Source: an uncultured Nitrospirota bacterium (GTDB lineage Bacteria; Nitrospirota; Nitrospiria; Nitrospirales; UBA8639). From it: a stretch of 64,000 nt of DNA. Numbering within the stretch: position 1 is the first letter of the stretch; every line of letters begins with the position of its first letter. The stretch is from positions 93,328 to 157,327 of the forward strand of contig CAKZPV010000002.1 of assembly GCA_937139405.1 (NCBI GenBank), in the 5' to 3' direction. Shown in pieces: positions 7,875 through 17,049 of the stretch. The notes under the pieces are model-generated. The model did no database searches. It saw only the letters and a list, made by a program, of their open reading frames with translations, and was not told where the DNA came from. The translations under genes and the position numbers were made by a program.

Positions 7875-9902
7875 ATGTCTCAACACAATCAGCCTGGACT
7901 TTGGATTGGCATTGATATTGGTGGGACGTTCACCGACTTTGTGGTGTATTCCTCTCGTGACAAATCTCTTGAACGTTTGAAAATTCTTTCGACCCCATCT
8001 GATCCTGCTGAAGCCGTCTTGCAAGGATTGACAAAATTCACTAAACAGGCCAGTCGTCATATTGTGCATGGTTCGACCGTCGCGACCAATGCCATCTTAG
8101 AACGCAAAGGGGTTCGTACGGCGTTGATCACCACGAAAGGTTTTCGAGATGTGTTGTTGATCGGACGCCAGGATCGTCCAGCATTATACGATCTCTTTCC
8201 CTCTCTCCCTCCGCCCTTGGTTCCACGTGAATGGTCTTTCGAGGTCACAGAGCGTATGGATTATGAAGGAAATATTGTCACACCTCTCCAGCGAAGCGAA
8301 TTGGGTCCGATTCTAGACACATTAACAAGCCATAATATTCAATCGGTGGCCGTCTCGTTTCTCTTCTCATTTGTCAATCCTACACATGAGCAATGGGTGA
8401 CCAATCAGTTGCGCGACGCGGGTTTGTTTGTGACCGCCTCTTCGGAAATCTTGCCGGAGTTCCGTGAGTACGAACGAACAAGCACAACGGTAGTGAATGC
8501 CTACGTCTCACCCGTATTAGACAAGTATTTAGGTAGGCTAGAACAAGAAATAACACCCACTGAATTTCATATTATGCAATCCAATGGAGGGCGTTTATCT
8601 GTAGGGCAAGCACGTGGACATGGAGTGCGGTCGATTGTGTCTGGGCCTGCTGGTGGAGTCGTGGGTGCGCGGTATGTCGCTAAGCTAGCTGGTTTCAATC
8701 GTATTCTTACGTTTGATATGGGTGGGACTTCTACAGATGTCTCGTTTGTCCATGATCAGATTCACGTCACATCTCAAGCTGAAATCGGGGGTTGTCCTAT
8801 TCGTGTGCCGGTGATTGATCTTCATACGGTGGGTTCAGGCGGAGGTTCTCTGGCGATTGTTGATGCGGGTGGAAATCTTCGCGTTGGTCCGCAAAGTGCT
8901 GGAGCCGATCCTGGGCCAGTCTGTTATGGAAGTGGAGGTCTGATTCCGACTGTGACCGATGCCCATGTGATCTTAGGTCGATTACCAATAGATGGATTTC
9001 TCGGTGGTCAGATGGCGTTGAATCGTGAAGTGGTAGAACATGTGTTCGATGAATTCAGTCAGAAAATCGCTCTCCCGTCTCTATCTGGTTTGGATAATCG
9101 ACAAAGCCTTGCGTTAGGTATGATTCAGATTGCCAATGCCCATATGGAGCGGGCGCTTCGAGTCATCTCGATGGAACGGGGAGAAGACCCGCGGGGAACT
9201 GTGTTGGTTTCTTTCGGAGGAGCTGGCGGTCTGCATGCATGTGAGCTAGCGAGAGCCCTGGGTATTCCTCATGTCTTGATTTCGCCCATGGCAGCCACGC
9301 TGTCGGCATTAGGCATGTTGGCTGCGGATGTCCAATTGGATTATGTACACACGGTCATGCTGTCGAATAAGACAACGTTTGAGATGCTTGAATCGCATAC
9401 CATAGGTATGGTTCAGCAAGGAGAAGAAGATTTGCGGAAAGAAGGTGTTTCTCCTGAACAGGCTGGTATCACACGAACTGTCGATATCCGATATATCGGA
9501 CAATCTTTTGACCTAACTGTGGCGTTGACGCCCCAGTTCCGCGAGGATTTTGATCGAGTTCATCAGGAACGCTATGGCTATTGTCAGCCAGAGGCTTCAA
9601 TTGAAATTGTGAATGTGCGAGTTCGTGCTATTGGTCGGGTGACTCCTCCGCCTATTCCCAAAATTTCGTTAGGGACGACAGATGCCTCCTCAGCAAAATG
9701 GGAGGATCGCCCCGTGGTGTTGGGTCATCGTATTCAACAGATTCCACATTATCGGGGGAATCGTTTGCAGCCAGGGCATGAAATTTCTGGGCCGGCTGTT
9801 CTAGTATTGGATGACACGACGGTGTTCCTCGAGGCAAAGGACCAAGCACAAATTGATGTCTACTCAAATATCATCATTGACGTTGGAGCTGTCGATGGAT
9901 GA
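7875..9902 (+). CDS. hyuA: Hydantoinase/oxoprolinase subunit A (HyuA family)
   Basis: Alpha subunit of an ATP-dependent amidohydrolase of the hydantoinase A / 5-oxoprolinase / acetone carboxylase family, which activates a cyclic amide or ketone by phosphorylation. An actin-like ATPase motif (GIDIGGTFTDFVVY) is at the N-terminus, followed by HGSTVATNAILERKG, GPAGGVVGAR and FDMGGTSTDVSF, all family hallmarks. The length, 675 residues, is usual. I chose ATG 7875, six bases after a GGA; ATG 7869 and TTG 7836 are in the same frame. The stop overlaps the start of hyuB by eight bases, so the two are translationally coupled. The exact substrate cannot be told from sequence. Confidence 0.9.
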   Translation: MSQHNQPGLWIGIDIGGTFTDFVVYSSRDKSLERLKILSTPSDPAEAVLQGLTKFTKQASRHIVHGSTVATNAILERKGVRTALITTKGFRDVLLIGRQDRPALYDLFPSLPPPLVPREWSFEVTERMDYEGNIVTPLQRSELGPILDTLTSHNIQSVAVSFLFSFVNPTHEQWVTNQLRDAGLFVTASSEILPEFREYERTSTTVVNAYVSPVLDKYLGRLEQEITPTEFHIMQSNGGRLSVGQARGHGVRSIVSGPAGGVVGARYVAKLAGFNRILTFDMGGTSTDVSFVHDQIHVTSQAEIGGCPIRVPVIDLHTVGSGGGSLAIVDAGGNLRVGPQSAGADPGPVCYGSGGLIPTVTDAHVILGRLPIDGFLGGQMALNREVVEHVFDEFSQKIALPSLSGLDNRQSLALGMIQIANAHMERALRVISMERGEDPRGTVLVSFGGAGGLHACELARALGIPHVLISPMAATLSALGMLAADVQLDYVHTVMLSNKTTFEMLESHTIGMVQQGEEDLRKEGVSPEQAGITRTVDIRYIGQSFDLTVALTPQFREDFDRVHQERYGYCQPEASIEIVNVRVRAIGRVTPPPIPKISLGTTDASSAKWEDRPVVLGHRIQQIPHYRGNRLQPGHEISGPAVLVLDDTTVFLEAKDQAQIDVYSNIIIDVGAVDG

Positions 9903-11463
9903 TCCCATTCGTACAGAAATCATGAAGCATCGGTTGGTATCAATAGCCGAGGAAATGGGGGCACGTCTGCAGAGGGCGGCGTTCTCGCCTAATATTAAAG
10001 AGCGCTGTGATTTTTCATGCGCAATTTTTGATGCAGTAGGAAATCTGGTGGCTCAAGCCGCGCATATTCCGGTGCATCTTGGAGCCATGCCGCTTTCGGT
10101 GCAAGCCTGCCTAGAGACTCTTACCTTTGCGCCTGGAGACGTGGCGATGGTGAATGATCCGTATCGAGGGGGTACACACCTGCCTGATATCACTGTGGTC
10201 TCGCCAATTTTTGTGGAAGAAAAATCTCAATCTATACTTATAGGGTTTGTCGCCAATCGGGCGCATCATGCCGATATTGGCGGCATGTCGGCAGGGTCGA
10301 TGCCGCTCTCGCGAGAAATTTTTCAAGAAGGCTTGATTCTTCCTCCGGTAAAGTTGATGACATGTGGAAAGAAAAATGAAGATGTTTGGCGACTACTGCT
10401 AGCCAATGTTCGAACACCGGACGAACGATCAGGAGATTTGCAGGCTCAGTTGGCAGCTAATCACATTGGCCTTGAGAGGATACAAGAATTTGCGAAACGG
10501 TTTGGTGTAAAAATGCTTCTAAGGGATATGGACGCCCTACTCAAATACAGCGAACGCATGACGCGTCAATTGCTGGGTCAGTTGCCCATGGGTTGTTATT
10601 CATTTGAAGATGCGTTGGATGATGATGGTTTCACCGAAAAGTCTGCGGTCATTAAAGTAGCGATTACGATAGAAGGACGGAAGGCGACAATAGATTTTTC
10701 CGGGACTGACCTACAACGTCCAGGTAGTATTAATGCGGTTTATCCGGTCACTCTGTCAGCCGTCGCCTATGTCTTTCGGTGTGTGTTGGGTTTAGATATC
10801 CCTGCCAATAGTGGGTGTTTAAGGCCTATACACATCATTGCCCCCGAAGGGACTCTGGTGAATGCCAGGTGTCCCGCTGCCGTGGCCGCTGGAAACGTCG
10901 AAACCTCTCAACGTATTGTTGATGTGTTGCTGGGTGCATTAGCGCAAGCTTGCCCTGACCGCATTCCCGCAGCAAGCCAAGGCACCATGAATAATGTAAC
11001 CATAGGTGGCTGGGACGAACGACATAGTCGTCCGTTTGCCTATTACGAAACCATTGGGGGCGGCATGGGCGCGGGGCCTCACTCCGACGGTGCAAGTGGT
11101 TGCCACTCACACATGACTAATACGCTCAACACTCCGGTTGAAGCATTGGAATATGCGTATCCTTTTAGAATTACTCGTTACGCCTTGCGAGAAGGGTCTG
11201 GAGGAAAGGGGCGGCATCAAGGAGGTGATGGTCTTGTGCGGACGTACGAGTTTCTTCAGCCTGCCGAGATTACCCTCTTGTCAGATCGGCGAGTGACTAA
11301 ACCCTATGGATTGGAGGGTGGAGAATCAGGAGAACCAGGTCGTAATCGCGTACAGCAAGCGAATGTTGAAAAAGGCATCCCAGGAAAGTCTTCGATTTCT
11401 GTAGAAAAGGACGATGCCCTCATCATCGAAACCCCAGGCGGCGGCGGATACAACAAACCTTAA
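9895..11463 (+). CDS. hyuB: Hydantoinase/oxoprolinase subunit B (HyuB family)
   Basis: Partner of the upstream subunit A in the hydantoinase B / 5-oxoprolinase C-terminal family. Conserved blocks include DDPIRTEIMKHRL at the N-terminus, AHIPVHLGAMP, MVNDPYRGGTHLPDI, VANRAHHADIGGM and YPFRITRYALREGSGG. The ATG at 9895 is supported by GGAG nearby, by homology starting at residue 2 and by the eight-base overlap with hyuA; this gives 522 residues. The C-terminal tail, ending IIETPGGGGYNKP, is normal for the family. A divergent, broken copy of this same tail occurs 3.1 kb downstream at 14571-14726. Confidence 0.9.
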   Translation: MDDPIRTEIMKHRLVSIAEEMGARLQRAAFSPNIKERCDFSCAIFDAVGNLVAQAAHIPVHLGAMPLSVQACLETLTFAPGDVAMVNDPYRGGTHLPDITVVSPIFVEEKSQSILIGFVANRAHHADIGGMSAGSMPLSREIFQEGLILPPVKLMTCGKKNEDVWRLLLANVRTPDERSGDLQAQLAANHIGLERIQEFAKRFGVKMLLRDMDALLKYSERMTRQLLGQLPMGCYSFEDALDDDGFTEKSAVIKVAITIEGRKATIDFSGTDLQRPGSINAVYPVTLSAVAYVFRCVLGLDIPANSGCLRPIHIIAPEGTLVNARCPAAVAAGNVETSQRIVDVLLGALAQACPDRIPAASQGTMNNVTIGGWDERHSRPFAYYETIGGGMGAGPHSDGASGCHSHMTNTLNTPVEALEYAYPFRITRYALREGSGGKGRHQGGDGLVRTYEFLQPAEITLLSDRRVTKPYGLEGGESGEPGRNRVQQANVEKGIPGKSSISVEKDDALIIETPGGGGYNKP

Positions 11464-12077
11464 ACTCTACGAAACCTACCTAAGAAAATCTAGAGTATTT
11501 TGCCAAGTTGTGATTGTTTTCTGTTCTGAGAAAGCGTTCAACCTATAGGTGGGCGAACCGGATTTTCTTTTCTCAGATTCTCTATTTAGAAGATTTATCA
11601 ATTTCCCTCAATCGTACTCATCCTTTTGCTTAATTAAGCTTCTTTCAATTTCCTTCTCTTAGGATTTCCAGAGCCTCATTCTGGTCTAAGAACGTTCACC
11701 TTGGGTCCCGTATCATTTTTGATAGCTCGAGTATCTCATAAGATACGTGCTTCATGGTGGTCTTGATTCGAAGAACGCGACTTTCATTACTTAAGAGGAG
11801 ACAAATTGTTGATTTGTCGTTCCTTTTTCTATGGCATTGAAGAATACTTTTTGGTGGCCTGGTGATTGCTTATTGCCAGTGATCATTCAGTGATCTCGAT
11901 TACAAATAATGCCAGGATGTTTTCTGGCGAATTCTTTCATAAGACCTAACTTCAACACAATAAGAGGGTGAAACTGAGTTGAAAATTAGATGACTTTATA
12001 GCTCGTCAGGTGTTTTACCCTGTCCAGCATCTAGCGACTACACAACCACAGGATAGGGAATACAAGGAGGTACTATC
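11464..12077. other. Long intergenic region downstream of hyuAB
   Basis: About 610 bases without a plausible gene. It holds the terminator-like hairpin at 11796-11830 and several short inverted repeats, for example CTGAGAAA (11526-11533) with TTTCTCAG (11569-11576). The end carries a strong AAGGAGG ribosome site for the next gene. It is T-rich in its first half and could be decayed coding DNA, but I could not read a family in it. Confidence 0.45.
11796..11830 (+). terminator. Candidate Rho-independent terminator
   Basis: Stem GACAAAT (11800-11806) with ATTTGTC (11812-11818) around a five-base loop, extended by AGGA (11796-11799) and TCCT (11821-11824) across a two-base bulge, then TTTTT. The structure is right for a terminator, but it lies about 330 bases after hyuB, so it may end a different or long transcript. 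Confidence 0.45.
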
Positions 12078-12740
12078 ATGAAAAGCATTAACCAAAAACA
12101 ATCAACTAGCATGAGTCCTAAGGTGGTCGTCATGGGAGCTTTGGTGTTGGCTCTCAGTAGCGCTGTGAGCTACGCGGAGACATACTGCTACGATTTCAGT
12201 AATTTCGCAGATACGGGATACCAGGTAGGACAAACAATCTCAACACAGCATGCGGATATTAATCTTCTAGAAGTGTTTGATGAAAATGTGAATCCGATGC
12301 AACCGAACCCGAATGGGTTAACAAGTCATAATAATGTCCCCATTCCGGGTCAGGGGAAAACCCCCTCGTTGTGGAATCACGGCGGATTCACCATTCAAGT
12401 TGTGCCAAACAGTCCAATGTCGACAGTGACCCTGAAATTCGCCGAAAACACCGGGGCCACTGATCAACAATTATGGAATTTTGGTGTCAATAATGAACGG
12501 CAAATTTGGAGAGGACAATTGTCTCCTCTCGATGGCCAGTCATTAGGTGAACCAACATACGGAGGGCGAGTACGGATTGCAGTTGGTGGTGTGCAAATCC
12601 CAGATTCTTACTGGGTCCGTGGCATGGTGACGCTGGCCTCTGATCCCGTCAATCCGCTGTTACCCAATAGCGGCATCCAAAGATTTTCGATAGGGCGGAG
12701 CAGTCAACTTCTCATAGATGATGTCTGTATGACGGAATAA
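12078..12740 (+). CDS. Predicted secreted beta-rich protein of unknown function
   Basis: 220 residues with start ATG 12078 preceded by a near-perfect AAGGAGGT site, suggesting strong expression. The N-terminus is basic and then hydrophobic (VVVMGALVLALSSAVSYA), a typical Sec signal with cleavage near AYA-ET/SYA-ET. The mature protein is rich in Asn, Gln, Gly and Thr with predicted beta strands and only three Cys. I recognise no family. It lies alone between two long intergenic regions and is followed by a strong hairpin. Confidence 0.7.
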   Translation: MKSINQKQSTSMSPKVVVMGALVLALSSAVSYAETYCYDFSNFADTGYQVGQTISTQHADINLLEVFDENVNPMQPNPNGLTSHNNVPIPGQGKTPSLWNHGGFTIQVVPNSPMSTVTLKFAENTGATDQQLWNFGVNNERQIWRGQLSPLDGQSLGEPTYGGRVRIAVGGVQIPDSYWVRGMVTLASDPVNPLLPNSGIQRFSIGRSSQLLIDDVCMTE

Positions 12741-12760
12741 TGATTTTTCTTGTGCGTAGG

Positions 12761-12788
12761 CCGGGTCTGGCTTACAAGCCGGACTCGG
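12761..12788. terminator. Strong hairpin after the secreted-protein gene
   Basis: CCGGGTCTGGC (12761-12771) pairs with GCCGGACTCGG (12778-12788), 11 pairs with two G-T wobbles and a six-base loop. It starts 20 bases after the stop codon. There is no U-run after it, so it is either a weak terminator or an mRNA 3'-end stabiliser. Confidence 0.45.
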
Positions 12789-13106
12789 TCGGTAACTTTA
12801 GAAATCTAACGATACGAGCTTCATATCAAACGGAGAAGTCCCAGGCGAAAACGATAAATCGTAATCTGGTGTGTCTGGCTAGCGAGGCTTGGATGTAGAA
12901 ACGGTTTACCAGAAATATACAAGCTGATTGTTTGGGGGTGGTAGTGGTCCTGGTTGCCCCCTAGGCAGGGGCTAGCCTCAGATCGCAGCATTGCGGAGGA
13001 AGAATGCGCTTCAGATGAATGCATTTGGAATAAACGTTGCGTTGCTTCAGAGCGTTAAGATGTAATTGAAACAGGATAAGCGAAGTAATTGATCGGGAGG
13101 TTCATC
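12789..13106. other. Intergenic region before the esterase-like gene
   Basis: About 320 bases with no plausible gene. A short GC-rich hairpin (GCCCC 12956-12960, GGGGC 12968-12972) is present. GGGAGG at 13095-13100 is the ribosome site of the next gene. Nothing else is recognised. Confidence 0.4.
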
Positions 13107-14450
13107 ATGGGATTATTTAATCACGGCATTATGGTGTTGATAACATGTGGCCTTATTTTTTCCGCGAGCCTAAGTTTTGCTCGAAAGAGTGTGTACGACC
13201 CTAATTGCGATTGTTATGTGGAGGATCCATCAACCCCTGACATTCAAGAACCAGCCGACAATCCACGACCAGGTCAGGATCCTGCCAGTCCCTTTGTGCT
13301 CAAGGGCACTGGGCTGCATTCAACGACGTCCAAGCGTGACTTATCCGAGGCTATTGCCGTTACCCACAGCCAACCAGACGGTGTGACCGAGACTCGAGGA
13401 TTTCACTATTCGACACCGAAGAATTTTGCCAATCGGGCGAACAAGAGTGTCAATCTCTGGTTCGTATTTCATGGGAGTGGAGAGAACTCAACACGTATGC
13501 ATGAATTTTTTGAAAAAATTCCGCATACGTCACCAACCTTGCTCGTCTATCCTCAGGCGTTAAGGATAAGCTCTGACAATGTGGTCGACACGAGTACCGA
13601 TGGTAAGACAAAGTGGCGAGTCGTGAGACAGCCCAATCAGGCTGCCGAAAAGAATAGCTTTCGTGACGTGGTGTTCGTCGACTGGCTTGCCACAAAACTC
13701 CTAGAGCACAATCCGCAATTAAAACGAAAAAAAGTGTTTGCTTCGGGATTTTCCAGTGGGGCAGGGCTGACGTGGATGCTGCTGTGTTATCGCTCGGCCC
13801 CGTTTCAGGGATTTGCGATATACTCCCAACAGCTAGGATCCTTCCGCGAAAGCGGGGGATGTGGTGATGGTCAACTGGCACAACTTGGAGATACGCGAAC
13901 CGGTTACGAAAAACTGACTGGTATGCTCCCCGACAAGTACGGCTATCAGGCAGGGTTAGCTCTAGAAGGTGTTCCGACGAAAGCGGTTTTTTATGCCCAT
14001 GGAACGATTGATGGCAATCTACTATATGAGGGCAATGCTGTTGGCTGTTCAGAAAAGGGAAGATGTGACTCCAAGGAAGATCCCCAATATTCCATGGATC
14101 CTGATGGTTCCCTCGAAGACCGCGATGATATTTCCACGGTTAACTGGTTGACTAAGCGGCATCAATTGTCAGCACAAGCAACTCTGGAGAAACTCATTCC
14201 TGATAGTGATCCCGGTGTAGACGATAAGGTAACGACACACCGATATGATTATGAATATATTTCAGATCCTGGAACTACGTTTGAGCGGGTTCATGGTGAA
14301 CCTATTCGTTGGTATGAAATGACTGGTGTAGGTCACAGTCTTTCAGCGCTTGATCAGAATGATGGTGGGGGATTTTCAACGGATTACAATGTATCCATAC
14401 ACACGCAGAAATTTTTTGAGGTTAAAGCCAAGATGTTGAAAAAGAAATAG
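13107..14450 (+). CDS. Secreted alpha/beta hydrolase, PHB-depolymerase/esterase-like
   Basis: 447 residues from ATG 13107, chosen because GGGAGG ends six bases upstream; an in-frame TTG at 13089 is less likely. The N-terminus is a Sec signal (GIMVLITCGLIFSASLSFA). Alpha/beta-hydrolase features follow in order: oxyanion-type HGSGENS, nucleophile elbow GFSSGAG (Ser), an AHGTIDGN segment placed like the acidic region, and GVGHSLS with the likely catalytic His. This is the layout of the LpqC/poly-3-hydroxybutyrate depolymerase esterases. A Cys-rich start to the mature region (NCDCY) and an acidic, Cys-containing insert near residue 310 are odd. The natural substrate is unknown. Confidence 0.75.
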   Translation: MGLFNHGIMVLITCGLIFSASLSFARKSVYDPNCDCYVEDPSTPDIQEPADNPRPGQDPASPFVLKGTGLHSTTSKRDLSEAIAVTHSQPDGVTETRGFHYSTPKNFANRANKSVNLWFVFHGSGENSTRMHEFFEKIPHTSPTLLVYPQALRISSDNVVDTSTDGKTKWRVVRQPNQAAEKNSFRDVVFVDWLATKLLEHNPQLKRKKVFASGFSSGAGLTWMLLCYRSAPFQGFAIYSQQLGSFRESGGCGDGQLAQLGDTRTGYEKLTGMLPDKYGYQAGLALEGVPTKAVFYAHGTIDGNLLYEGNAVGCSEKGRCDSKEDPQYSMDPDGSLEDRDDISTVNWLTKRHQLSAQATLEKLIPDSDPGVDDKVTTHRYDYEYISDPGTTFERVHGEPIRWYEMTGVGHSLSALDQNDGGGFSTDYNVSIHTQKFFEVKAKMLKKK

Positions 14451-14570
14451 CGAATATTCCGCGTCCGTTCTTGGTCCAGTTTACATGTTAAGATTTCCAG
14501 ATGTGGACTTATCCCCCAATGTTGGAACACTGATTATGAGCAATGTCCCATTTCCTTTCTGCAAATCAGT

Positions 14571-14726
14571 TTGAAAGTTGGAGAACCGGGGCAACCTGGC
14601 AGTAATTGTGTGAAAGAAAAGGAAGTAGAAAAGGACCTTCCAGAAAAATGTTCGATCGCTGTCGAAAAAGACGATTCTCTTATCATTGAAACCCCACGCG
14701 GTGGCAGACATGGAACCGCAAAGTAA
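14571..14726 (+). pseudogene. Remnant of a hyuB 3' end
   Basis: In one frame ending at TAA 14724-14726 the sequence reads VGEPGQPGSN, then VEKDLPEKCSIAVEKDDS and LIIETPRGG. The C-terminus of the intact hyuB at 9895-11463 reads SGEPGRNR, VEKGIPGKSSISVEKDDA and LIIETPGGG, so about 45 residues align without gaps. No start or upstream hyuB sequence is present. The DNA is clearly diverged, so this is an old partial duplicate or what is left of a second hyuAB locus. Its last bases overlap the start of the next gene. Confidence 0.8.
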
Positions 14727-15384
14727 AATAAAGCAAACCCAAGAAGACGGGAATCGATATTTTACCAATGTGGTTACCAGGTGGTTAGAAATCGGCGCAG
14801 TTACGGCGACTGGTATCTTCCATTTGATATTCCAGAGCCTAGAGGCCAAGGGACTGTTTATTGTGCTGGCTAGCATCGGTTGGGTCAGCTATATCGCTTG
14901 GCGAGTTCGGTGTGACTCAGACCTGTGGGTGAAATGGGGTTTTCACACGAAGAATCTCTTGTCTGCTTTTGTGTGGCCTACAGTAATATTTACGCTCGGA
15001 GTGACTCTGATGGCGTGGTATGGGCTTACCCATGCTCGCGTTCTTTGGCAAGGCCACATCTTTTTTCTCCTGCTGCTCTATCCGTTATGGGGGATTCTTC
15101 AGCAATTTTTGGTACAAGCGCTTGGCGTTGCTAATCTCATGACAATTTTCCCCAAGCAGGGTTGGATGGTGGCTCTGCCGGTTGGTGTTGTTCTGTTTTC
15201 TCTTGTTCATTATCCCGATGGATGGTTGTTGATGTTGGCCACTGCGGTCATGGCTTGTTTCTTTATCCCTTGCTATCTCCGTGATCGAAATCTTTGGCCC
15301 TTGGGCTTGTATCATGGTTGGCTCGGCACCTTCTTTTATCTGTGGGTCCTAGGTCGAGATCCGTGGGTGGATGTGTTTGGTTAG
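14710..15384 (+). CDS. CPBP-like (CAAX protease/bacteriocin-processing family) membrane protein with altered active site
   Basis: 224 residues from ATG 14710, with about six membrane segments. The C-terminal half has the outline of the CPBP/Abi family: LLLYPLWGILQQFLVQ takes the place of the EExxxR motif, LFSLVHYPDGW supplies the first His and GLYHGWLGTFFYLWVLG the second His motif. The two glutamates that normally bind the metal water are Gln-Gln here, so it may not cleave peptides. The start codon lies inside the hyuB remnant, so the N-terminus is uncertain; an ATG at 14686 in the same frame is also possible. Family membership is by eye. Confidence 0.6.
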   Translation: MEPQSKIKQTQEDGNRYFTNVVTRWLEIGAVTATGIFHLIFQSLEAKGLFIVLASIGWVSYIAWRVRCDSDLWVKWGFHTKNLLSAFVWPTVIFTLGVTLMAWYGLTHARVLWQGHIFFLLLLYPLWGILQQFLVQALGVANLMTIFPKQGWMVALPVGVVLFSLVHYPDGWLLMLATAVMACFFIPCYLRDRNLWPLGLYHGWLGTFFYLWVLGRDPWVDVFG

Positions 15385-15478
15385 TCGTCTTCACCTTTTC
15401 TGCTACTTGACCACAGGGCAAAGGGCAGAGTAGAAAAAGAAGGAGATATTATTCGTTTGAAAAAGGAGATGTGTTGAT

Positions 15479-15763
15479 ATGGAAACTAATCCGCTCATTA
15501 TTTCTGATGAAGAACGTAAAGCCCTTCTCTATGAACGGTTTCGAGATGTCTGTTTGGTGGAGAAGGAAGTGTGGACGGAAATCTACATGCCGCGCCAAGT
15601 TGAAAAGGGGATGGTGCTGACGAATCAGCATGAATGTTATGAGGTGCTGATTGATGACGAAGAAATTGAAGATGCCTTGGAAGCTAATATTCCTTTAGGA
15701 GCGAAATCGTTAGGTGCAGCGATTGAGGAATATAAAGAACACATTTCGTTTCGGAAAAAGTAA
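15479..15763 (+). CDS. Small hypothetical protein
   Basis: 94 residues, start ATG 15479 with AAAGGAG about ten bases upstream. Acidic and helical by eye, with no membrane segment or signal. Two regions stand out: a basic/aromatic start (LLYERFRDVCLVEKEVWTEI) and a very acidic patch (DDEEIEDALE). I recognise no family. It is separated from the CPBP-like gene by a hairpin region containing TTTTCTGCTACT and AGTAGAAAA. Confidence 0.55.
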   Translation: METNPLIISDEERKALLYERFRDVCLVEKEVWTEIYMPRQVEKGMVLTNQHECYEVLIDDEEIEDALEANIPLGAKSLGAAIEEYKEHISFRKK

Positions 15764-15823
15764 AAGTCGATAGTAAAATACGAAATATCGTAAAGTGTGA
15801 AACGTAGGGCGTCGTTCCTTCTC

Positions 15824-16969
15824 TCATTCTTTTCGCTTCGCTTCATCCTTCACATCTGTGATCTCCTCGCACAAGTTTCTGAGCGTTTCCCAATCTTTCC
15901 CAAATGAGAATTTCTGATAGTCCTTTGGTTCTTCGGAAGCCAGCTCTTCTAGGTGTCGCCGCCGTTCGGTAGTAGGAGGGTGAGTAGAGAAATAGCGTAA
16001 GGGAGATGTCCGCTCTTCATCCTGTTCATGGCCGAGTTTTTCAAAGAACGACATCATGCCTTCTGGATTAATGCTGGCTTGCTGGAGTAAGGCCAGGCCC
16101 TGTTCATCTGCTTGATTTTCTGCCTCACGACTATAGGATAAAGCTTGCAAGGTTTGCGCAGCTTGTAAACCGTAAGAGAGCATGCCGCTCGCATCCCCAC
16201 TCAGTGCAGCAATGATGACGGCCATGGAGAGATGTCGTACGATAAGCCTCATGCCATGTCGCAACAGGACATGTTGCACCTCATGGGCTAACACTCCTGC
16301 TAATTCCTCAGGGCTCTGGGTATCTTGTAGGAGCCCTCGAAACACAATCAAATACCCACCTGGTGCGGCCATGGCATTCACCATGGGGCTATCTATTATG
16401 GTCAACTCGAATTTGTAGGGACGATCTTTTATCGGCATGAGAAGTTTGGCCATGATGGATTCGATGTTTTCGGTAAGTTCCTTATTTTCGCATACGTCCT
16501 CATTATCTGTGAATTCTTGTTGAATAAATTGGCCTAATTTAGTTTCCCAAGAAATGGGGATGGCCGCTGTGATAGGCCCCGCTAAGGATGGAACGCCCCA
16601 CGTAAAAATTCCATAGATAATGGGGAATGCGGCAAGTGCGGCTGCAATTGTCCAATAGACTCGCTTGTGACGGGTTCCGGGATGATGAAAATGACGGGCT
16701 TCTTCACCACCAATCCGGTGTATAGCCAACAAAATATTGGCATTGGGGATGACGAGTATTTCAGATATTCCATTGCCACGTTCGAGGCGCACTTCCTCGC
16801 CAGAATAACGTCCTTGTGTTTGTTGAATTTCTGAATAGGGCCAGGACTGTGTCTTGCTAGACTGAACAAGAAAAGTCAGTCCAGTGGGTTCTACTGTGAT
16901 GGGTACGGAATGTGGAACAAGCGAATGTCCGTCGTAATATGACCCTTGCCAATTAGTTTGAGTTGTCAT
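15824..16969 (-). CDS. M48-family zinc metallopeptidase, membrane-anchored
   Basis: 381 residues from ATG 16969; the frame is open to 17005 but the first 12 residues look non-coding. The N-terminal third is a soluble domain of unknown type (residues about 1-100), followed by a membrane segment (WTIAAALAAFPIIYGIF) and the peptidase domain. The zinc-binding HEVQH is in AGVLAHEVQHVLLRHGMR and the third ligand Glu in SREAENQADEQGL. FSTHPPTTERRRHL near the end is typical of M48 proteins. Such enzymes cleave or hold misfolded envelope proteins. The gene follows the DUF898 gene on the same strand by about 80 bases, so the two probably work together. Confidence 0.9.
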   Translation of the reverse strand: MTTQTNWQGSYYDGHSLVPHSVPITVEPTGLTFLVQSSKTQSWPYSEIQQTQGRYSGEEVRLERGNGISEILVIPNANILLAIHRIGGEEARHFHHPGTRHKRVYWTIAAALAAFPIIYGIFTWGVPSLAGPITAAIPISWETKLGQFIQQEFTDNEDVCENKELTENIESIMAKLLMPIKDRPYKFELTIIDSPMVNAMAAPGGYLIVFRGLLQDTQSPEELAGVLAHEVQHVLLRHGMRLIVRHLSMAVIIAALSGDASGMLSYGLQAAQTLQALSYSREAENQADEQGLALLQQASINPEGMMSFFEKLGHEQDEERTSPLRYFSTHPPTTERRRHLEELASEEPKDYQKFSFGKDWETLRNLCEEITDVKDEAKRKE

Positions 16970-17049
16970 GTAAAAAAAAAGGAATACCTGAGAAGAAGGG
17001 GGCAAGTGAAAACAGGAACTGGCGTGAGATGAGTTAGATGAATGTTCGG

